64,000 nt of DNA from positions 1,296,501 to 1,360,500 of the forward strand of contig NZ_CP012154.1 in assembly GCF_001187785.1 (NCBI RefSeq), written 5' to 3'. Below, piece after piece: positions 38,643 through 46,865 of this stretch. Position 1 is the first letter of the stretch. The number at the start of each line of letters is the position of its first letter. The DNA comes from Wenzhouxiangella marina (GTDB lineage Bacteria > Pseudomonadota > Gammaproteobacteria > Xanthomonadales > Wenzhouxiangellaceae). The notes under the pieces were generated by a model, which saw only the letters and a program-made list of their open reading frames with translations, did not search any database and was not told the DNA's origin. The translations under genes and the position numbers were made by a program.

Positions 38643-38674
38643 CCTGCGTCCCCGCATCCGGTCGGGGGCGCAGG
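38643..38674 (+). terminator. GC-rich hairpin after the small secreted protein gene
   Basis: CCTGCGTCCCCG (38643-38654) pairs with CGGGGGCGCAGG (38663-38674) with one G-T pair. There is no T-run, so termination is uncertain. Confidence 0.45.
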
Positions 38675-38707
38675 ACCGATTCCTGAGCGAGTCCCGTCCA
38701 GCGGGTC

Positions 38708-39781
38708 TCAGATCAGATGAAACTGATCGCCCTGACGGCTGGGGCGCCGAAAGGCCGAGCAGTCGAGTTCGGGTCGCCCGTCGCGGTCCAGACCATGACG
38801 TCGAACCGCCACGGCAAAGCGCTGGGCCAGCAGTTGGGCAAAGGCCCCCTGGCCAGTCTGCCGAAGCCCGAAGCTCGGATCGTAGTCCTGCCCACCGTGC
38901 AGCTGCTGAACCAGGCTCATCACGTGCCGAGCCCGTTCCGGGAAATGCTCGGCCAGCCAGTCCCGGAACAGGGTTTTCAGCTCGTGCGGCAGGCGCAGAA
39001 CGACGTAGCCGGCGCGAGTCGCGCCAGCTCCGGCGGCCCGGGCGAGGATCGACTCCAGTTCGCGATCGTTGATCGCCGGGATGATCGGCGCCACCATCAC
39101 GCCGGGCTCGATGCCGATCTCGCGCAGGCGGCTGAGCATGTTCAGTCGGGCCCTCGGCGAGGCCGTGCGCGGTTCCATTCGGCGCTTCAGGTCCTGATTC
39201 AGCGTGGTGATGCTGATCGAGACCGAGACCAGATTGCGCTCGGCCAGGGCCTCGAGGATGTCCAGGTCGCGGAGCAGGGTCACGCCCTTGGTCAGCAGGC
39301 TGACCGGGTGACGGTACTCCAGCATCAGTTCCAGCAGGCGCCGCGTCAGGCGCAGCTTCCGCTCCACCGGCTGGTAGGCATCGGTGTTGATGCCCAGGGC
39401 GATCGGCTCGACGCGGTAGTTGGGTTGACGAAAGCGCTCCTCGAGCAATTCCACCGCGTTCGACTTGTAGCTCAGACGGGTCTCGAAATCGAGGCCGGGC
39501 GACAGGTCGAGGTAGGCGTGGCTGGGCCGCGCGAAGCAGTACACGCAGCCGTGCTCGCAGCCACGATAGGGGTTGATCGAGCGCTTCAGCGGGACGTCCG
39601 GCGACTGGTTTCGACTGACGATGCTGCGCGCGATCTCCGGGCGCAGCTCCGTGGCCAGACGGGGCAGGGCGTCGAGTTCCTCCTGCCAGCCGTCGTCGAT
39701 CGACTGGCTAGTCTGGCGGCTGAATCGCGACGGGGTGTTGTGCTGCAGGCCCCGTCCGGCCTGGTTTGATTGCGGTTTCAT
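38708..39781 (-). CDS. PA0069-type radical SAM protein (SPL-like)
   Basis: The protein has 357 residues starting MKPQSNQAGRGLQHNTP (ATG 39781). The Fe-S/SAM motif is GCEHGCVYCFARPSH (CxxxCxxC), after NPYRGCEHG, placing it in the PA0069/Rv2578c-like radical SAM group, related to spore photoproduct lyase. No reaction is established for this group. A CTGT-N8-ACAG LexA box lies 8 nt upstream of the ATG, so it is probably an SOS gene; as I recall, PA0069 of P. aeruginosa is in the LexA regulon. That supports a role in DNA damage response. It is divergent from the S9 peptidase. Confidence 0.87.
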   Translation of the reverse strand: MKPQSNQAGRGLQHNTPSRFSRQTSQSIDDGWQEELDALPRLATELRPEIARSIVSRNQSPDVPLKRSINPYRGCEHGCVYCFARPSHAYLDLSPGLDFETRLSYKSNAVELLEERFRQPNYRVEPIALGINTDAYQPVERKLRLTRRLLELMLEYRHPVSLLTKGVTLLRDLDILEALAERNLVSVSISITTLNQDLKRRMEPRTASPRARLNMLSRLREIGIEPGVMVAPIIPAINDRELESILARAAGAGATRAGYVVLRLPHELKTLFRDWLAEHFPERARHVMSLVQQLHGGQDYDPSFGLRQTGQGAFAQLLAQRFAVAVRRHGLDRDGRPELDCSAFRRPSRQGDQFHLI

Positions 39782-39788
39782 GGAGAAA

Positions 39789-39804
39789 CTGTACAAAAAT
39801 ACAG
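39789..39804 (-). promoter_or_regulatory. LexA (SOS) box
   Basis: CTGTACAAAAATACAG on the plus strand is CTGT-N8-ACAG, flanked A...T as in the E. coli consensus TACTGT-N8-ACAGTA. It sits directly before the radical SAM gene start codon. Confidence 0.72.
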
Positions 39805-39834
39805 TGATCTTCGCAAGCCCATGACTTTCGGCGC

Positions 39835-39865
39835 TTGCAGAGGCTTGATGCCCCATCGCTATACT
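39835..39865 (+). promoter_or_regulatory. Possible promoter of the S9 peptidase gene
   Basis: TTGCAG (39835-39840) and TATACT (39860-39865) are separated by 19 nt, about 37 nt upstream of the ATG. The spacing is long; judged by eye. Confidence 0.35.
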
Positions 39866-39901
39866 CCGGCCCGTCAATCTTTCATCCATCAGGAGTGACC
39901 G

Positions 39902-41866
<1,965 letters not shown>

Positions 41867-41870
41867 AAAT

Positions 41871-42047
41871 CCTTGAGTCGCTAAGCAGCGAAGCAGCGAA
41901 GAAAAAAAAAAAAGCAATTGAACGCGAAGACGCGAAGACGCCAAGAAAAAGAAAAGTGGGCTTTTTCCTTTCTTGGCGTGCTTCGCGTCTTCGCGTTGAA
42001 ATGTGTTTGCTTTTCTTCGCTGCTTTGCTGCTTCGCGATCTAAAGGT
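41871..42047. repeat. Composite hairpin: family A (GCAGCGAAG) outer arms, copy 1
   Basis: The left arm CCTTGAGTCGC-TAAGCAGC-GAAGCAGC-GAAG begins at 41871. The right arm CTTCGCTGC-TTTGCTGC-TTCGCGATC-TAAAGG ends near 42047. Units are 8 nt. A family B hairpin is nested inside. It lies between convergent genes. Confidence 0.85.
41918..42000. repeat. Family B (GACGCGAAG) hairpin nested in the family A element
   Basis: The left arm TTGAACGCGAAGA-CGCGAAGA-CGCCAAGAAA is mirrored by the right arm TTTCTTGGCGTGC-TTCGCGTC-TTCGCGTTGAA. Units are 8 nt. The loop is T-rich. Confidence 0.85.
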
Positions 42048-42069
42048 TCTCGATCGCTGAAATGAAGGT

Positions 42070-42486
42070 TCAGCGGCGGCCCTGGAGGCGGCGGCGGAGT
42101 TGGTTTCGGCGTTCGTTCTGGTAGACCATCCATTCGGCCATCTGCGCCTCGTCGAGAATCTCGGCCATGGCGACATTGGCCTGCTCCCAGACCGGCATCA
42201 GGGCGCTGGCCAGTTCGAACAGTTCCGTGCGCGAGGGGCGGGGCGCCGAACGGCTCGCGTTGGGGTTGATCCGAAGGCGCTCGAACACGGCCTGCTGCTC
42301 GACATGGTGCTGCGCCAGCACAGGCTCGACGGCAGCTGTCTGCTCCTCGCTCAGACCCAGCCGATCCTCCAGCACCGCCAGCGCCTCCAGATGCGGCGCT
42401 GTGCTCGTCCCATCAGAAGGCGTCGAAGCCATCCCAGGCGAGGCCAACGCAAACAGAGCAACAAGAAGGGTAGCTTTGAGGTTCAT
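42070..42486 (-). CDS. Spy/CpxP-like (LTXXQ-type) periplasmic protein
   Basis: The protein has 138 residues with signal peptide MNLKATLLVALFALASPGMA. The mature part is helical and contains LEDRLGLSEEQTAAVEPVLAQH and ILDEAQMAEWMVYQ, in the manner of the LTxxQ repeats of Spy/CpxP/ZraP small periplasmic chaperones or sensors. The Arg-rich tail ends LRRRLQGRR. The assignment is by pattern and moderate. Hairpin repeats crowd both flanks. Confidence 0.6.
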   Translation of the reverse strand: MNLKATLLVALFALASPGMASTPSDGTSTAPHLEALAVLEDRLGLSEEQTAAVEPVLAQHHVEQQAVFERLRINPNASRSAPRPSRTELFELASALMPVWEQANVAMAEILDEAQMAEWMVYQNERRNQLRRRLQGRR

Positions 42487-42567
42487 GCAACATCCCTCAG
42501 TCAGTCATTTGAAGCAGCAAGCATGCTCGCCCTGTCGCAAGTCTTCAAGTCCCCAAAATCAAAATCC

Positions 42568-42597
42568 TTGACGCGAAGACGCGAAGGGCGCTAAGGA
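42568..42597. repeat. Unpaired family B left arm
   Basis: CTTGACGCGAAGACGCGAAG followed by GGCGCTAAGG matches the left arm of family B. The nearest complementary arm is inside the next composite (about 42789-42806). Confidence 0.65.
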
Positions 42598-42680
42598 AAT
42601 GAAAAATCTTTGAATCACGCTCGGACATTTTCCATCCAGCCGCTTCTTGCCTCCGGCAAACCGCAGCTGGATTCCAAACT

Positions 42681-42878
42681 GAGCTAAGCAGCGAAGCAGC
42701 AAAGAAAATAAGGGAAAACAAAAAGCGAAAGCAAAAGGCTTTGATCGCCAAGACTCGAAGACACCAAGAAAGACGTGTTAGTGATTTTCTTTGCGTCTTC
42801 GCGTTAATGCTTTTGATTTTGCCTTTGCTCTTAATCCAGTTCCCTTTTCTTTCTTTGCTGCTTCGCTGCTTTGCGACC
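42681..42878. repeat. Composite hairpin: family A arms with degenerate family B core, copy 2
   Basis: The left arm GAGCTAAGCAGCGAAGCAGC at 42681 pairs with GCTGCTTCGCTGCTTTGCG ending at 42878. Inside, ATCGCCAAGACTCGAAGAC (from 42744) faces TTTGCGTCTTCGCGTTAAT (about 42790-42808). The inner arms have diverged more than in copy 1. Confidence 0.75.
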
Positions 42879-42930
42879 AGAAGATTTTGATTCAGAGGCC
42901 TTCCACTGAGTCGGAGCCCTGAAAGCGATT

Positions 42931-43014
42931 AACCACGAAGCACACGAAGGTCACGAAGTCGTAAAACAAAGAGGCTTCTTTCTTTTCTTCGTGCTCTTCG
43001 TGCCCTTCGTGGTT
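42931..43014. repeat. Hairpin micro-repeat element, family C, copy 3
   Basis: AACCACGAAGCACACGAAGG at 42931 pairs with CTTCGTGCCCTTCGTGGTT ending at 43014. It is followed by a family A right arm at about 43027-43053. Confidence 0.85.
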
Positions 43015-43068
43015 CAATCTCTTGTCTTTTCTTTGCTGCTTCGCTGCTTTGCGATTCAAAGGTTTTGC
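43001..43068. repeat. 68-nt direct repeat, copy 1 (partner 43217-43284)
   Basis: The segment joins the right arm of family C element 3 to a family A right arm. It differs from 43217-43284 at two positions over 68 nt. The pair is offset by 216 nt, indicating a recent local duplication. Confidence 0.85.
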
Positions 43069-43148
43069 TTCTGGATCTCCTGCAGTCGATCCAGGCGCGG
43101 TAGGTACTATCGTCTGGGGGATTGAGCTCAAAAACCCAAAACACCTTC

Positions 43149-43230
43149 ACCACGAAGGACACGAAGGGCACGAAGAAAAAAGAAGAGTATTTTGTTTTTC
43201 AACTTCGTGTTCTTCTTGCCCTTCGTGGTT
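43149..43230. repeat. Hairpin micro-repeat element, family C, copy 4
   Basis: ACCACGAAGGACACGAAGG at 43149 pairs with CCCTTCGTGGT ending at 43229, with TTCGTGTTCTTC between. It belongs to the duplicated C-plus-A unit and ends about 60 nt before the AddA-like stop codon. Confidence 0.83.
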
Positions 43231-43284
43231 CAATCTCTAGTCTTTTCTTTGCTGCTTCGCTGCTTTGCGATTTAAAGGTTTTGC
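43217..43284. repeat. 68-nt direct repeat, copy 2
   Basis: Near-identical copy of 43001-43068 (two mismatches), directly abutting the 3' end of the AddA-like gene. Confidence 0.85.
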
Positions 43285-43287
43285 CTT

Positions 43288-46200
43288 TCAAAGTTCCTCC
43301 AGCCGATCCAACCGCGGCAGGTACAGCGCGATGCGGACGTCGGTCTCGCCCATCTGCTCGAACAATCGCCGATACACGCTCAGCTGGTCGCGGTACTCCT
43401 CGGCCTCGTGTTGGAGAAACTCCTCGATCCGCTCGTCCTCGGCATGGCCTGACTTGTAGTCGATGATCCAGCGCACGCCCTGGGCATCGACGAAGGTGCG
43501 GTCGATCACGGCGTTGACCAGCTTGCCGTCGATCAGGCCGCTCAGAGCGAGTTCGCAGGCATGCTCCGGGTGCTCGCCGCTCAGGATCCAGCGACCCGTC
43601 TCCGAGCTCAGGGTGCGGTCGAGGGCCTGCTCGATCACCTCGACGGAAGCCTGCAGTTCGGCGCGGCCCGTGCCCATGGCCTGGAGCAGGCCGGGGATGC
43701 GGCTTTCGAGGCGGGCCAGGCGGACTTCGTCGAAGCGTTCGAGGCCGACTCGCCCGATGTCTTCCAGGATGCGATGGAGCACCGTGCCGATGCGGCGCGC
43801 CTGGGTGTTCTGCCAGCTGAATTCGATCTCGACGCTGCGCTCGCGCACGGGCAGGGCGGGGGTCCAGTCGAGCGTGGCCTCGAAGCTCGGTCGCCAGCCG
43901 GACTGCACTCGCTGACGCCGTGGCGCTGGGAAGACCACGTCGTCCGAGTCCGGGCCCAGCTCGGGGATGCGCTCCAGGGCTTCGCTGAAGGCTCGCAGGA
44001 ACTCGCCCTCGCAGTTCGGCCAGAGGCTGGCGAGCAGGCTGCCCGCGGCGGGCTTCTGGGCCTGCTTGTCCGGGTCGAGGACGGCGCTCAGGCAGAGGAA
44101 CTCCTTGGCCCGGGTGGCGGCGACGTAGAGCAGGCGCTGTTGCTCGTAGGCTTCCCGCTGCTTGCGCTGGTTGTTGATGAACTGGATCAGGGCCGTGTTG
44201 CTGGCCTGCTCGGCGGAACGCAGCGGGGCCAGCAGCACCTGCTCCTCGCCCGACTCGGGCGTGATCGGCAGCCAGTAGAGCAGCTCCTGGCTCGCGCCGC
44301 GCGGCGGGCGGTCCAGGCCGGGCAGGAACACCGCGTCCCACTCCAGGCCCTTGGCGCCGTGCATGGTCAGCACTTCCAGGCGTACCTCGTCGTCGGGCGG
44401 GTCGCCCTCGGTGGTCTGCTCGTCGAGCAGGGCCAGGAAGGCATTCCAGTCGTTCAACAGGCCCTCGTCCTCGGCCTGGGCGAGCACGTCGAGGAAGCGC
44501 TGTGCGTCGCGCTGCTCCGTCGGGCGGGCGCAGAGGATCTGCGGGCCACCGAGGCGCAGGAACAGGCCTTCGACCCGGTCGCGGACCGAGCGACGTCCTC
44601 GCAGTCCATAGGCCGCCTCGATGCCGGCGTAGACCGGCTCGGCGCGTTCCCGATCCTCCGGGCTCAGGCGGTCGAGGGCGTCATCGTCCAGCGGGTCCTT
44701 GCCGTCCCCGGCCAGCGCATGCAGTGCCTTCAGGCTGAGACCGCACAAGGGCGAGCGCAGCAGGGCCAGGCGCGCGGACGGGTGGGCCGGGTCGATCACC
44801 AGGCGGGTGATCGACAGCAGGTCCTGGGCCACGGGCCGCTGCAGCAGAGGGTCGAGCTTGACGGCCCGGTAGCGCACGCCGTGGCGGGCCAGGGCCGGCA
44901 GCAGCTCGCTCAGGTGCGAGCGGGCGCGCACGATCACCGCGGCCTTGAAGTCGTCCTTGCCCTGGTTGGCCTCCAGCGTGTCCCGGATGCGCGCGGCCAG
45001 GGCCTCGGCCTCCTGCACGCGGTCGATCTCGGCCAGCACTTCGACGCGACCGCCCGGCTCCCGCGCGGGTTCGGAGGGCGCGTAGCGGACCGCGCCGGCG
45101 GCCATGTTCTCGATCGACGGAAAGGCCGGGCCGATGCGCTCGTTGACCCACTCGACGATCTCGGCGCGGGAACGGAAGTTGCGCGTCAGCTGAGCGGATT
45201 CGAGGGTCTGCGCGCCGATGCCCTGGTCGCGGGTCCGCATGAACAGGCCGACCTCGGCTTCTCGGAACCTGTAGATCGACTGCATCGGATCGCCGACCAG
45301 AAACAGGCTGCGATGGCTTTGCTGCTCGCCTTCGCCCGCCCAGCCGGCGACCAGCTTCTCGAGCAGGTGGAACTGGCCCCAGTTCGTGTCCTGGTACTCG
45401 TCGACCAGGATGTGGTCGATGCGCTGGTCCAGGTACAGGGCCAGGTCGCTGTAGCCGTCCTCCTCGTTGCCCAGACCGCGCTGAGCCGCGTCGCCCAGGG
45501 CCGCGAAGTCGCTCTTGCCGCGCTCGGCGAACAGCAGGTCCAGTTCGGCGGCGGCCTGTTTCAGGACGCGGATCAGGGCGGCCAGCACCGGCCATTCGCC
45601 GGGGCCGAACTCAGGGACAGGCAGCTCGCGGGCCTGGTGCAGCAGGTCCGCCAGCTCCTCGTTGCCGGTCCACTGTTCGAGCAGGGCTTCCATCGCCGCC
45701 TTGTGCTCGGACTTGGGCGGAAAGCCGTAGTTCTTGTTCAGGCTGGCCCGCCAGGTCCCGCCATTGGTCAGCAGGGCAAAGCCGAGCATTCGCCAGCCGT
45801 CGAGCTCGGCGGGGTTCGGGGCCGGCAGGCGGCGGTAATCGCTCCAGTCGGCGAAGGGCGTGGGCTTGGCCAGGTCGGCCGCGCAGGCGGCGGCCTCGCT
45901 CAGAACGGCGAGCAGGGCCTGCTCGCTCATGCCCGCCTGGGCCAGGGCCTGCTGGAGCGCGGTGCTGGCGCGTCTCAGTTGCTCGCTGACCAGGTCATGC
46001 AGGGTGGCCTCGAAGGCGGCCTGTTCGACGGGCTCGATCCGGCCGATGGCGCGCAGCCACTGCTCGCGCTGGCCGAGCAGGCTCATCAGCAAGGCTTCGA
46101 TGTCCTGGGTACGGTGATCGCGCCACTTCAGCAGGCGGGCCAGGTCTTCGCTGAGCGCTTCCTCGTCGTTCAGGCGCGCCAGGATCCGGCGCGCGGCCTC

Positions 46201-46629
46201 GCGGTACAAGGCCTGCGTGTGCTCGGCCGGCGAAGGCATGGGCCCGAGCTGGCTGGCTACGGGCATGGCGCGGGCCAGGAACTGGTTGAAGCTGTCGATG
46301 GTCCGGATCATCAGGCGCTGCGGATTCTCGCGCAGGCCCCAGGCCTGGACCTTCGCTTCCACGGCCTCGGCGCGGGCCTTGGCCGCTTTTTCGTGGGGCT
46401 TCTCGGCGACGAAGGCCGGGTCGAGGAACTGCAGCACGCGCTCGCGCATCTCGGCGGCGGCCTTGCGCGTGAAGGTGATCGCCAGGATCGCCTCGGGTTC
46501 GTCCACGGTGGCCAGCAGGGCCAGGTAGCGCTCGACGAGCAGGCTGGTCTTGCCCGAGCCGGCCGGGGCCTGGACGATCACCGAGCGGCCGGGCTCGACG
46601 GCCAGCTGTCTAGCCGCTTGATCAGACAT
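43288..46629 (-). CDS. UvrD/Rep-type helicase-nuclease, AddA/RecB-like
   Basis: The protein has 1113 residues. Superfamily 1 helicase motifs are I QAPAGSGKTSLL, Ia ITFTRKAAAEMRERV, II HILVDEYQDTN, III LVGDPMQSIYRFR and later LTMHGAKGLEWDAVFLPG and LLYVAATRAKE. The C-terminus has a RecB-type PD-(D/E)XK nuclease core with GVRWIIDYKSGHAED. It is about 100 residues shorter than B. subtilis AddA. With the AddB-like gene upstream it probably forms a two-subunit double-strand-break resection complex. Hairpin repeats lie on both sides. Confidence 0.9.
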   Translation of the reverse strand: MSDQAARQLAVEPGRSVIVQAPAGSGKTSLLVERYLALLATVDEPEAILAITFTRKAAAEMRERVLQFLDPAFVAEKPHEKAAKARAEAVEAKVQAWGLRENPQRLMIRTIDSFNQFLARAMPVASQLGPMPSPAEHTQALYREAARRILARLNDEEALSEDLARLLKWRDHRTQDIEALLMSLLGQREQWLRAIGRIEPVEQAAFEATLHDLVSEQLRRASTALQQALAQAGMSEQALLAVLSEAAACAADLAKPTPFADWSDYRRLPAPNPAELDGWRMLGFALLTNGGTWRASLNKNYGFPPKSEHKAAMEALLEQWTGNEELADLLHQARELPVPEFGPGEWPVLAALIRVLKQAAAELDLLFAERGKSDFAALGDAAQRGLGNEEDGYSDLALYLDQRIDHILVDEYQDTNWGQFHLLEKLVAGWAGEGEQQSHRSLFLVGDPMQSIYRFREAEVGLFMRTRDQGIGAQTLESAQLTRNFRSRAEIVEWVNERIGPAFPSIENMAAGAVRYAPSEPAREPGGRVEVLAEIDRVQEAEALAARIRDTLEANQGKDDFKAAVIVRARSHLSELLPALARHGVRYRAVKLDPLLQRPVAQDLLSITRLVIDPAHPSARLALLRSPLCGLSLKALHALAGDGKDPLDDDALDRLSPEDRERAEPVYAGIEAAYGLRGRRSVRDRVEGLFLRLGGPQILCARPTEQRDAQRFLDVLAQAEDEGLLNDWNAFLALLDEQTTEGDPPDDEVRLEVLTMHGAKGLEWDAVFLPGLDRPPRGASQELLYWLPITPESGEEQVLLAPLRSAEQASNTALIQFINNQRKQREAYEQQRLLYVAATRAKEFLCLSAVLDPDKQAQKPAAGSLLASLWPNCEGEFLRAFSEALERIPELGPDSDDVVFPAPRRQRVQSGWRPSFEATLDWTPALPVRERSVEIEFSWQNTQARRIGTVLHRILEDIGRVGLERFDEVRLARLESRIPGLLQAMGTGRAELQASVEVIEQALDRTLSSETGRWILSGEHPEHACELALSGLIDGKLVNAVIDRTFVDAQGVRWIIDYKSGHAEDERIEEFLQHEAEEYRDQLSVYRRLFEQMGETDVRIALYLPRLDRLEEL

Positions 46630-46672
46630 GTCGGGTTGCGCTCGCTGTGTTAGAGCAAAAAAGCAAAAGCAT

Positions 46673-46825
46673 GTTCACCACAGAGGCACGCGTGGCCGCT
46701 TTCCAGTCAAAGGCTTTATGCCTGCGGCAGCCCGCCATTGACTTACAAGCTACGCTGAGTTCACGGAGAAGAGCAGAAGAAAATTCATCGTTTCTTCTCT
46801 GTGTACTCCGTGCCTCTGTGGTGAA
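46673..46825. repeat. Hairpin micro-repeat element, family D (CACAGAGG)
   Basis: The perfect outer arms GTTCACCACAGAGGCACG (46673-46690) and CGTGCCTCTGTGGTGAAC (46808-46825) enclose an inner pair: CACGGAGAAGAGCAGAAGAAA against TTTCTTCTCTGTGTACTCCG. It lies between the AddB-like and AddA-like genes. Confidence 0.85.
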
Positions 46826-46865
46826 CCGCTTTTGATCTGATTTCGCAATTCTGCAGTTCATCGAT

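Noticed and set aside
38708-39889. Longer start (ATG 39889) for the radical SAM gene
   Set aside because: It would place the coding region across the LexA box and the divergent promoter; the MKPQSNQ start at 39781 fits the family.
42568-43284. Possible CRISPR array
   Set aside because: The repeats are inverted hairpin arms with 8-10-nt units, not regularly spaced 28-37-nt direct repeats with unique spacers, and no cas genes are present.
43561-46653. 1030-codon plus-strand ORF opposite the AddA-like gene
   Set aside because: It is a shadow of the helicase-nuclease frame, low in complexity (Gln/Gly/Ala/Arg), without family features.
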